DNA of 64,000 nt from Streptomyces sp. HPF1205 (GTDB lineage: Bacteria > Actinomycetota > Actinomycetes > Streptomycetales > Streptomycetaceae). The position numbers were made by a program, and so were the translations under genes. Location of the stretch: positions 220,478-284,477 of the forward strand of contig NZ_JAINVH010000007.1 of assembly GCF_020400825.1 (NCBI RefSeq), given 5' to 3'. The notes beneath the pieces were generated by a model. That model made no database searches. It had not been told where the DNA came from and saw only the letters and a program-made list of their open reading frames with translations. Below, one piece after another: positions 50,201 through 59,616 of the stretch (position 1 is its first letter; every line of letters starts with the position of its first letter).

Positions 50201-51164
50201 CGAGGACGACCACGATGTGCGGCCGGTCCAGCAGCGGCCGGTCGTCCCCGCTGAACCGCGGCCGGTCCTCAAGCCGCTTGGCCAGCATGGCCTCCAGCTC
50301 GCCGAGGTCGCCGCAGAACAGCCGGCGGGTGCCGGCGCCGTCGGCCGTACCCGGCCGCTGCGCGTGCGGCAGCCACTTCGTCCACTCCCACCGGTGCGCG
50401 CCGGCCGGGTCCGCGACCACGCCGATGACCAGGTCCTCCGGGCTGTGCAGGGTGGCCAGTTGGGCCAGCACGGCTCGCGCGGTCCCGTACACCGTCTCGC
50501 GCTCACCGGACAGCGTCAGGTGGTAGAAGGCGCGCAGCGACACCGCCAGCGGCAGGTCGTCGACCAGGGAGTGGGTGCGTACGAAGGTGCTCAGGGCGTG
50601 CTCGGTGAGCGGCTCCAGGCCCTCGTTCGGGGCGGACTGCGGCGGGATCAGCGCCGTCGCCAGCCGCTGCGGTCCGAGGCCGAAGCGGACCTGGGCGAAG
50701 TCGGGGTCGGTGGGGCGGCGCTCCCACACCCGGTTGTTCGGCCCGCCGGTCACCGACACCAGCGACCAGAGCTGCTCGGGCGCGGGATGGGTGAACAACT
50801 GCGCCCCGCGCTGCTGTTGCGCGGTGGACCTGACCTCCTCGCGCAGCCGGGCCAGGTACGACAGGTACTCGCGCCGCGTGTCGGCCAGGCCGCTGGCCGC
50901 GCCCCGGCGCATCTTGACGAACTGGGCCACGGCCATCGCCCCGCTGGACGCCAGCATCAGACCGCCCATCATCATCATGACGGGCTGCGAGGTGGTGAAG
51001 AAGTACGCCGCCGAGCCGGCCATGCCCAGCATGGGCAGCAGGGACATCAGCAGCCCCTGGTCATTGCCCTTCGAGAGCGCCGGCGGCGGTTGCAGGCGCA
51101 CGTTCTCCGCCGGTACCGCGCGGGGCAGTGCCCGCGGGGGACGCTTGACGATGACCACGCTCAA
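47202..51164 (-). CDS. eccC: type VII secretion ATPase EccC (FtsK/SpoIIIE family, single chain)
   Basis: A 1,320-residue motor ATPase that recruits and drives export of ESX substrates. After two N-terminal membrane helices (LLPMLGMAGSAAYFFTT and VMMMMGGLMLASSGAM), three ATPase domains have P-loops at GATGSGKS (Lys484), GGPRSGKS (Lys840) and GESESGKT (Lys1126). The first domain has a clear Walker B (NLLLIIDEFSELL). EccCa and EccCb are fused, as in most streptomycetes. I chose TTG 51164 (MSVVIVKRPPRAL); GTG 51158 is an alternative, and the frame beyond is a promoter region. No strong ribosome site is visible. Confidence 0.95.
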   Translation of the reverse strand: MSVVIVKRPPRALPRAVPAENVRLQPPPALSKGNDQGLLMSLLPMLGMAGSAAYFFTTSQPVMMMMGGLMLASSGAMAVAQFVKMRRGAASGLADTRREYLSYLARLREEVRSTAQQQRGAQLFTHPAPEQLWSLVSVTGGPNNRVWERRPTDPDFAQVRFGLGPQRLATALIPPQSAPNEGLEPLTEHALSTFVRTHSLVDDLPLAVSLRAFYHLTLSGERETVYGTARAVLAQLATLHSPEDLVIGVVADPAGAHRWEWTKWLPHAQRPGTADGAGTRRLFCGDLGELEAMLAKRLEDRPRFSGDDRPLLDRPHIVVVLDGGAVPQDSVFAAPEGLQGVTVIEVVPGELGRPRGGLSVVVQPGRLVLEAADGTTYEGLPDVLSEAETDTLARQLAPLRIGTSGADDEEPLLADLDFTDLLQLGDAASVDTARTWRPRSPKDRLRVPIGVGENGEPVMLDIKEAALEGMGPHGLCVGATGSGKSELLRTLVLGLAVTHSSETLNFVLADFKGGATFAGMAQMPHVSAVITNLADDLTLVDRMRDSITGELQRRQELLAATGQKDITSYEKARAAGSALEPLPNLLLIIDEFSELLTEKPDFIDMFIQIGRIGRSLGVHLLLASQRLEEGRLRGLDTYLSYRIGLRTFSASESRAALGVPDAYHLPSVPGSGYLKFGTDTMVRFKAAYVSGPYRSRGTAQVSGPLPPQRRPVLFTAAEVAVQEAAPQPVQVSAAADTEDSALADTVLDVIVRRLEGQGAPAHEVWLPPLSEAPSLDQLLPQLAVTPERGLTSPGQPGLGSLEVALGIVDKPFEQRRDVLRLDFSGAAGHLLVVGGPRSGKSTLVRTLIGSFALTHTPAEVQFYGLDFGGGGMLALDGLPHVGGVASRLDTEKVRRTVAEVAGILNRREEFFRANTVDSIATYRRRRAAGELPGEQWGDVFLVVDGWMSFRSDYELLESVVTDIAARGLGFGVHVILTATRYSEVRPALKDQVQARLELRLGDPMESEFDRKVAQNVPATSPGRGLTPQRLHYLTGLPRIDSSSQVADLSDGTAAFIAAVDAGWNGPRAPKVRMLPATLPAHQLPKGNDFPQQGVAIGIDEVALEPSFVNFDTDPHFLIFGESESGKTAVLRLLIKQITERYTPEQGRIIMVDYRRTLLGAVPDTHLVEFAASAPALEQFAGSIRGALAARVPNSEVTQEQLRNRSWWTGPEMFLIVDDYELVASSSNPLSVLVDLLPLSKDIGLHVILARNTAGASRSLYEGFMNRLRELSTQGLLLSGDRDEGALIGNVKPTRLPPGRGFHISRRRGAQLIQTGWLPER

Positions 51165-51196
51165 CCCGACGCACCAGCCCTCATGTCGCTCAGACC

Positions 51197-51219
51197 ACCG
51201 TGTACAAACCGTGTACAAA
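51197..51219. promoter_or_regulatory. tandem TGTACA palindromes, 11-bp spacing
   Basis: ACCGTGTACAA is repeated exactly with an 11-bp period. Each copy holds the palindrome TGTACA (51201-51206 and 51212-51217). It sits in the divergent region of eccC and eccD, about one helical turn apart, consistent with an operator. This region is AT-richer than the genes. Confidence 0.5.
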
Positions 51220-51510
51220 AGGGGTCTCGACCGGCACACCCGGTACCATCGTCGCCCCCGCGAAGGGGATCCTACTGGGCGGCGATGTAAGCCCTGTCAA
51301 GGGGACTTCACCGGATCACCACATGTGACCGGTAAGGTGGCGCGGCACCTATGGGCGCCGGCCCCGCGAGGGGCACCCGGCGGGCCGGCGGGACACCTGG
51401 ACGACAGCAGCACAGCAGCATCAGCAGGGGACGACGACGGCGGCGCCAGCCGCGTCGGCGAGGACACCTGGCAACGAGGACACCTGGCAAGGACAAGGGG
51501 GAACTGCTCG
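51220..51510 (+). other. eccD leader and promoter region
   Basis: This stretch completes the 346-nt divergent gap between eccC and eccD. It contains GAGGACACCTGGCAA twice (51460-51474 and 51476-51490), plus a nearby GGGACACCTGGACG at 51388-51401. The ribosome site AAGGGGGAA precedes GTG 51511. No gene is seen. Confidence 0.5.
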
Positions 51511-52953
51511 GTGAGCACCATTTCGGCGACCGGCCCGTCGTCGACCGGCTTTTGCCGCGTGACGGTCGTGGCACCCGACCGCAGAATCGATGTCGCGCTC
51601 CCGGACGACGTGCCCGTCGCCGAACTGCGCGCCCACGTCCTGCAGTTGTCCGGCCAGACGCAGGCCGAGGGCGAACCGGCCGGCTTCAACCTGGTCCGGC
51701 GGGACGGCACCGTGCTGGAAGGCGGCCTGAGCCTGGCCGCCCAGCGCGTCCTGGACGGCGAACTGCTCGCGCTGCGGCCGTACGCGGACTCCCTGCCGCC
51801 GCCGGTGTACGACGACGTCGTCGACGCCATCGCCACCGCCGTCGACCGCGACAACCGCCGCTGGAACGACGACCTGATGCGCGCCGCGGGCCTGACCGGC
51901 GGCTTCGTCCTGCTGGTGATGACCGGCTTCGTGCTGTGGTTCGCCGATCCCGTCCGGCACGACATGCACTCGCTGCCCGGGGTGCTGGCCGGTGTGATCG
52001 GTGTGGTGCTGACCGCGTTCGCGGGGGTGCGCGCCAGGGCCTACGACGACCGCGCCTCCGCGGTCGCGCTGGGCCTGGCGGGCCTGCCGCACCTGATGAT
52101 CGCCGGATCCGGGATCGTCGCGCCGCACGCGCACGAGGGCGCCGGGCGGATGCAGTTCCTCGTCGCCTGCGTGACCGTCCTGGTCGCCTCCGTCGTACTG
52201 ATCGCGCTGCTGCCGTACGGGGACGCGCCCTTCGTCGGCGCCGCGCTGCTGGCCGCGGCCGGGGCGCTGGCCACCTTCGGGGTGATCGCCTCCGACTCGC
52301 CGCCCCGGTACTCCGCCGCCGTGGCCGCCGTGTGCTCGGTGGCCCTGGTGGGCTTCCTGCCCGGCTGGTCGGCCCGGTTCGCCCGGTTGCCCATCGGCTT
52401 CCGCGCCCAGGGCGAGTCCGCCGACGAGCCGGTGGACTACCGGCGCATCGCCGCCCAGGCCCGGCGCGGCCACGAACTGCTCCTCGGCCTGGTGTGCGGC
52501 TGCTCGGCCGTGGTGATCGGCTCGATCGCCGTCCTCGGCTTCACCGCCTACGGGTGGGCCCAGCTCCTCGCCCTGGCCACCGGCATCGCGGCCATGCTGC
52601 GCGCCCGCCTGTTCCGCTACACCGCGCAGGTCGCCGCCCTGATGACGGCCGGCGTCATCGGCCTCGGCCTGCTCGTCCTCGGCCTGGCACTCAACCCCCC
52701 GCTGAACGCCATCAGGCACCTGCTCGCCGGCGACCACGGCCCGCTGGACACCCGCACCATCTGGATCACCGCGGCCGCGGCCGCCTTCGCGGCCCTGCTG
52801 ACCGCCATCGCCCTGATCGTCCCCCGCAAGGGCGTCTCCCTCTTCTGGGGCCGCACCCTGGACATCGGCGAGGCGCTCGTCCTGCTCTCCCTGGTCCCGC
52901 TGTGCCTGGCCGTCCTGAAGATCTACGGCCGCGTCCGCAGCGGCGGCAGCTGA
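51511..52953 (+). CDS. eccD: type VII secretion integral membrane protein EccD
   Basis: A 480-residue protein forming the channel part of the ESX complex. The first 90 residues are the ubiquitin-like YukD fold (CRVTVVAPDRRIDVALPDDVPVAELRAH, in parts). About eleven membrane helices follow from residue 130 to the end (LLVMTGFVLWF, GVLAGVIGVVLTAFAGV and others). GTG 51511 has AAGGGGGAA upstream. It is separated from the eccB-eccE cluster by the substrates and motor gene. The following rpsO starts a new, unrelated transcript. Confidence 0.94.
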   Translation: MSTISATGPSSTGFCRVTVVAPDRRIDVALPDDVPVAELRAHVLQLSGQTQAEGEPAGFNLVRRDGTVLEGGLSLAAQRVLDGELLALRPYADSLPPPVYDDVVDAIATAVDRDNRRWNDDLMRAAGLTGGFVLLVMTGFVLWFADPVRHDMHSLPGVLAGVIGVVLTAFAGVRARAYDDRASAVALGLAGLPHLMIAGSGIVAPHAHEGAGRMQFLVACVTVLVASVVLIALLPYGDAPFVGAALLAAAGALATFGVIASDSPPRYSAAVAAVCSVALVGFLPGWSARFARLPIGFRAQGESADEPVDYRRIAAQARRGHELLLGLVCGCSAVVIGSIAVLGFTAYGWAQLLALATGIAAMLRARLFRYTAQVAALMTAGVIGLGLLVLGLALNPPLNAIRHLLAGDHGPLDTRTIWITAAAAAFAALLTAIALIVPRKGVSLFWGRTLDIGEALVLLSLVPLCLAVLKIYGRVRSGGS

Positions 52954-53050
52954 CCGGACCGGCCGGCGGGCCGGCCCGGCCCGCCCCTCGCGGCGGGTCC
53001 GGTGACCGGTGGGTAAGGCAGGGCGTCCCGGGCTGGTACTCTGGGTGACG

Positions 53051-53103
53051 GCCGCGTGTGCGTTGCGCATGCCGCGGCAAGCCTCGCGAGTCCAGTGAGA
53101 CTC
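53051..53103 (+). promoter_or_regulatory. rpsO leader hairpins
   Basis: GCCGCG (53051-53056) pairs with CGCGGC (53073-53078), with an inner TGCG/CGCA pair around TTG. A second stem, GAGTC (53088-53092) with GACTC (53099-53103), follows. TACTCT near 53037 is a plausible -10. S15 represses its own mRNA in other bacteria; a similar role here is inference. Confidence 0.4.
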
Positions 53104-53157
53104 CCCCGCGACGAATACCGGGGGCGCTCGGAGGCGACCGACTCCCTGGAGAGCCAT

Positions 53158-53445
53158 ATGGCGCTTGACGTCGAGACCAAGAAGCAGATCATCGCCGAGT
53201 TCGGCACCAAAGAGGGCGACACCGGCTCCCCGGAGGTGCAGGTCGCTCTGCTGTCCCGCCGGATCTCGGACCTGACCGAACACCTCAAGACCCACAAGCA
53301 CGACCACCACTCGCGTCGTGGTCTGCTGATCCTGGTCGGCCAGCGGCGCCGCCTGCTGCAGTACCTGGCCAAGAAGGACATCACCCGCTTCCGCGAGCTC
53401 CGCGAGCGGCTCGGTATCCGGGCCGGCGCCGCGGGCGTGCGCTAG
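53158..53445 (+). CDS. rpsO: 30S ribosomal protein S15
   Basis: A 95-residue primary 16S rRNA-binding protein of the small subunit. The family sequence is clear: [20 protein letters not shown], then [19 protein letters not shown] and [20 protein letters not shown] 53158 has GGAGAG 7 nt upstream; the open frame before it is not coding. It precedes pnp, with a hairpin between them, the standard rpsO-pnp pair. Confidence 0.97.
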   Translation: MALDVETKKQIIAEFGTKEGDTGSPEVQVALLSRRISDLTEHLKTHKHDHHSRRGLLILVGQRRRLLQYLAKKDITRFRELRERLGIRAGAAGVR

Positions 53446-53455
53446 CAGTCCTGAA

Positions 53456-53490
53456 GGGAGCGGTTCCCGCACGACGGGGCCGCTCCCTTT
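53456..53490 (+). terminator. rpsO-pnp intergenic hairpin
   Basis: GGGAGCGG (53456-53463) pairs with CCGCTCCC (53480-53487), followed by TTT. It can act as a terminator for rpsO, and in streptomycetes the corresponding hairpin in read-through transcripts is a reported RNase III target. Confidence 0.8.
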
Positions 53491-53581
53491 GCCGTACACG
53501 GCCTGCAGGGTCTGCAGGGCCGGTACGGCCCGGACGGGCCATGGCGTGCGCGACCCCCGGGTCGTCTGGTGCAATGGTGCC

Positions 53582-53600
53582 GTTGACAACCGTTGACAAC
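53582..53600 (+). promoter_or_regulatory. tandem GTTGACAAC palindromes upstream of pnp
   Basis: GTTGACAAC occurs twice in tandem, at 53582-53590 and 53592-53600, each a GTTG-A-CAAC palindrome. Both contain TTGACA, a perfect -35 hexamer. AGGAGG (53606-53611) pairs with CCTCCT just after. No -10 with usual spacing is obvious, so it could be a promoter, an operator, or both. Confidence 0.45.
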
Positions 53601-53724
53601 GTATGAGGAGGAGCGTCCTCCTATCCGCCGCATACGCCGGTCCTCGGTAGTGGCCCCCGGGTGGCGATCACCCCCGGCGGCTTCGATCGAAGACCGGCAC
53701 CGGCAGGACGCCCCTCCACCGATG

Positions 53725-53749
53725 GCCCGCCGGGACACGCCCGGCGGGC
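53725..53749 (+). promoter_or_regulatory. hairpin in the pnp leader
   Basis: GCCCGCCGGG (53725-53734) pairs perfectly with CCCGGCGGGC (53740-53749) around a 5-nt loop. It stands 22 nt before the pnp start and directly ahead of the ribosome site. PNPase autoregulation through a leader hairpin is known in E. coli; the same role here is inference. Confidence 0.45.
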
Positions 53750-53771
53750 GAGGACGAGGAGAATCCCCATA

Positions 53772-56002
53772 GTGGAGAACGAGACCCACTACGCCGAAGC
53801 CGTGATCGACAACGGTACCTTCGGCACCCGTACCATCCGCTTCGAGACGGGCCGCCTGGCCCGTCAGGCCGCCGGCTCCGCCGTGGCCTACCTGGACGAC
53901 GACACCATGGTGCTGTCGGCGACCAGCGCCTCGAAGCAGCCCAAGGAGCACTTCGACTTCTTCCCGCTGACGGTGGACGTCGAGGAGCGCATGTACGCGG
54001 CCGGCCGCATTCCCGGCTCCTTCTTCCGCCGCGAGGGCCGCCCGTCCGAGGACGCCATCCTCACCTGCCGGCTGATCGACCGCCCGCTGCGCCCGTCCTT
54101 CGTCAAGGGCCTGCGCAACGAGATCCAGGTCGTCTGCACGGTGATGGCGCTCAACCCCGACCACCTGTACGACGTGGTCGCCATCAACGCCGCCTCGTGC
54201 TCCACGCAGCTGGCCGGCCTGCCCTTCTCCGGCCCCATCGGCGGCGTGCGCGTCGCCCTGGTCAAGGGCCAGTGGGTGGCGTTCCCGACCCACACCGAGC
54301 TCGAGGACGCCGTGTTCGACATGGTCGTCGCGGGCCGGGTGCTGGAGGACGGCGACGTCGCGATCATGATGGTCGAGGCCGAGGCGACCGAGCGCACCAT
54401 CAAGCTCGTCGAGGGCGGCGCCGAGGCGCCCACCGAGGAGGTGGTGGCCGCCGGTCTCGAGGCGTCCAAGCCGTTCATCAAGGTGCTGTGCAAGGCCCAG
54501 TCCGAGCTCGCCGCCAAGGCCGCCAAGCCCACCGCCGAGTTCCCGATCTTCCTGGACTACCAGGACGACGTCTTCGAGGCGCTGGAGGCCGCGGTCACCG
54601 ACGAGCTGGCGCAGGCGCTGACCATCGCCGGCAAGCAGGCCCGCGAGGCCGAGCTGGACCGCGTCAAGAGCGTGGCCGCCGAGAAGCTGCTGCCGCAGTT
54701 CGAGGGCCGCGAGAAGGAGATCTCGGCGGCCTACCGCTCGCTGACCAAGAAGCTGGTCCGCCAGCGGGTCATCCGCGACAAGGTTCGCATCGACGGCCGT
54801 GGCGTCACCGACATCCGCACCCTGGCCGCCGAGGTCGAGGCGATCCCGCGGGTGCACGGCTCGGCGCTGTTCGAGCGCGGTGAGACCCAGATCCTGGGCG
54901 TCACCACCCTCAACATGCTGCGCATGGAGCAGCAGCTCGACACGCTGTCGCCCGAGACGCGCAAGCGCTACATGCACAACTACAACTTCCCGCCCTACTC
55001 CGTCGGCGAGACCGGCCGGGTCGGCTCCCCCAAGCGCCGCGAGATCGGCCACGGCGCCCTGGCCGAGCGCGCGCTGATCCCGGTGCTGCCCACCCGCGAG
55101 GAGTTCCCGTACGCCATCCGGCAGGTGTCGGAGGCGCTGGGCTCCAACGGCTCCACCTCGATGGGCTCGGTGTGCGCCTCCACCATGTCGCTGCTGAACG
55201 CCGGTGTGCCGCTCAAGGCCCCGGTCGCCGGCATCGCCATGGGCCTGATCTCCCAGGAGATCGAGGGCGAGACGCACTACGTGGCGCTGACCGACATCCT
55301 CGGCGCCGAGGACGCCTTCGGCGACATGGACTTCAAGGTCGCCGGCACCAAGGACTTCGTGACCGCCCTGCAGCTCGACACCAAGCTGGACGGCATCCCG
55401 GCGTCCGTGCTGGCCGCGGCCCTGAAGCAGGCCCGCGACGCGCGGCTGCACATCCTCGACGTGATGATGGAGGCCATCGACTCCCCGGACGAGATGTCCC
55501 CCAACGCGCCGCGGATCATCTCCATCAAGATCCCGGTGGACAAGATCGGCGAGGTCATCGGCCCCAAGGGCAAGATGATCAACCAGATCCAGGAGGACAC
55601 CGGCGCCGACATCTCCATCGAGGACGACGGCACCGTGCTGATCGGCGCGACCGAGGGCTCCCAGGCCGAGGCCGCCCGTACGATGATCAACCAGATCGCC
55701 AACCCGACCATGCCGGAGGTCGGCGAGCGCTACCTGGGCACGGTCGTCAAGACCACCACCTTCGGCGCCTTCGTGTCGCTGATGCCGGGCAAGGACGGAC
55801 TGCTGCACATCTCGCAGATCCGCAAGCTGGCCGGCGGCAAGCGCGTGGAGAACGTCGAGGACGTCCTCGGCGTCGGCGCCAAGGTGCAGGTCGAGATCGC
55901 CGAGATCGACCAGCGCGGCAAGCTGTCGCTGGTTCCGGTCATCGAGGGCGCGGAGGACGGCTCCGCCGCGGGTGGCGAAGAGACGAAGGACGAGTCGGAC
56001 AA

Positions 56003-56006
<4 letters not shown>
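53772..56006 (+). CDS. pnp: polyribonucleotide nucleotidyltransferase (PNPase)
   Basis: A 744-residue 3'-5' phosphorolytic exoribonuclease, which in Streptomyces also adds RNA 3' tails. Two RNase PH domains cover residues 10-230 and 330-560 with a helical linker; [18 protein letters not shown] marks the start of the second core. A KH domain ([20 protein letters not shown]) and an S1 domain ([20 protein letters not shown]) close the protein. GTG 53772 follows GAGGAGAA. The M16 gene start overlaps its stop (GTGA). Confidence 0.97.
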
Positions 56007-58338
<2,332 letters not shown>

Positions 58339-58347
58339 CCGACCGCG

Positions 58348-58815
58348 ATGCGCGCCAAACTCAGCTACACCGCCTCGGCGGTCGCCCTCGTCTTCTACTT
58401 CGTGCTCGTGGGCGACCGCGGCATCCTGCTCATCGCGGACGGCCGTCCGGTCACCGTCGCCTTCGGTGTAGCCGTCCTGGTGCTGCCGCTCATCGGTGCC
58501 TGGTTCCTGTGGCGCACCACCCAGTTCGCGCGTGCCGCCGGCCGGCTGAGCCGCGAACTGGAGGCCGAGGGCGGCCTGCCCGTCGACGAACTCGTCCGCA
58601 CCCCCAGCGGCCGTATCGACCGGGACTCCGCCGACGCGGTCTTCGCCAAGCGGCGCGCCGAGACCGAAGCGGCCCCGGAGGACTGGCGCACCTGGTTCCG
58701 TCTGGCCGTCGCCTACTTCGACGCCCGCGACACCCCGCGCGCCCGCAAGGCCATGCAGCGGGCGATCGCCCTGCACGACGGAGAGCGGGCGGCGGCCCGC
58801 GACGGCACGGCCTGA
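58348..58815 (+). CDS. small membrane protein with helical C-terminal region
   Basis: A 155-residue protein with two membrane helices in the first 60 residues (SAVALVFYFVLVGDRGILLI and VAFGVAVLVLPLIGAWFLW). A cytoplasmic helical region follows, with a tetratricopeptide-like pair near EDWRTWFRLAVAYFDARDTPRARKAM. Function unknown. It lies 9 nt after dapB and has GAAGGGGA in the dapB end as ribosome site, so they are co-transcribed. Confidence 0.8.
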   Translation: MRAKLSYTASAVALVFYFVLVGDRGILLIADGRPVTVAFGVAVLVLPLIGAWFLWRTTQFARAAGRLSRELEAEGGLPVDELVRTPSGRIDRDSADAVFAKRRAETEAAPEDWRTWFRLAVAYFDARDTPRARKAMQRAIALHDGERAAARDGTA

Positions 58816-58818
58816 CGC

Positions 58819-58895
58819 CTCCGCCCGCGTGCCGCCGGGCCACGTCGCCGCCGACCGCCCGCGTGCCGCCGGACCATCGGGCCGCCGACCGCCGG
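58819..58895. repeat. 34-bp direct repeat between convergent genes
   Basis: CGCCCGCGTGCCGCCGG occurs at about 58823 and 58857, followed by a partial third copy (CGCCGGGCCA). It lies in the convergent gap and may function as terminator sequence. Confidence 0.5.
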
Positions 58896-58903
58896 GCCAC
58901 AGG

Positions 58904-59449
58904 TCAGCGCAGCTCGGTCGCCCAGCCCTCGATCGCGTCGGCGGCGATGTCGAAGGCCTCGACACGGCCGAGGAAGTCCGCGTTGTGGTCGGTCAGCAGC
59001 GGGCGCAGCGGCTGCCCGCCGCGCCGGGTGACCAGCAGCGCCTGGCCCTGGACGGTACGCGGCAGACCCAGCACCTTCACCGGCTGCTGGGCGGTGCGCA
59101 CCGAGGACACGTTCTGCCAGCGCACGGTGACCGTGCGCAGGAAGCCCGTCTGCCGCAGCCCCTTCCCGCTCAGCCACACGCCCATCCGCAGCAGCCGCAG
59201 CGCCGCCACCATGACGAGCACCGCGACGACCGCGCACGTCCCCGCACCGGACACGCTTCCGGCCGCCACCATGATGACGGCGGCGAACAGCAGGTACGAG
59301 ACGAGCACCAGGGCGAGGGCGGCGGTGCCGACCCGCCACGGTCCCGGACGGTACGGGCGCAGCCAGCGGTCCGGCGCGGTGTGCGGCAGGGCACGGGCGG
59401 GCTGGTACGTGTCGGTCACGGCGGTCGCGGAGCTTTGGGGCAGGGACAC
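58904..59449 (-). CDS. PH-domain membrane protein
   Basis: A 181-residue protein with two membrane helices around residues 40-85 (VGTAALALVLVSYLLFAAV and TCAVVAVLVMVAALRLL). A bacterial PH-type beta domain follows, with VTVRWQNVSSVRTAQQPVKVLG near the centre. Function unknown. I chose GTG 59449, 8 nt after GGAAGAGGA; the frame extends to TTG 59482 without such a site. Convergent with the small membrane protein gene and divergent from thyX. Confidence 0.75.
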   Translation of the reverse strand: MSLPQSSATAVTDTYQPARALPHTAPDRWLRPYRPGPWRVGTAALALVLVSYLLFAAVIMVAAGSVSGAGTCAVVAVLVMVAALRLLRMGVWLSGKGLRQTGFLRTVTVRWQNVSSVRTAQQPVKVLGLPRTVQGQALLVTRRGGQPLRPLLTDHNADFLGRVEAFDIAADAIEGWATELR

Positions 59450-59580
59450 GCGGAGAATCCTCTTCCGGTTTCCGGCAGGCAAGGGGCGGGTTCTGACCGG
59501 GAGGCTAGCCGCCGCGAGCCGCCGCGGCCAACCTCCGGCGGGGACCGCCCCGCCGCACCGCCGCTGTCGGACCCTGCCCG

Positions 59581-59586
59581 TAGGCT
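59581..59586 (+). promoter_or_regulatory. -10 box upstream of thyX
   Basis: TAGGCT fits TANNNT and lies 30 nt before GTG 59617. No good -35 is visible. GAAAGGA (59602-59608) is the ribosome site. Confidence 0.4.
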
Positions 59587-59616
59587 GACCACCCAGTCAA
59601 GAGAAAGGACCCTCCG

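Noticed and set aside
47259..51290. 1,343-codon plus-strand open frame opposite eccC
   Set aside because: Antisense shadow of a gene with three clear ATPase motifs; codon positions fit eccC only.
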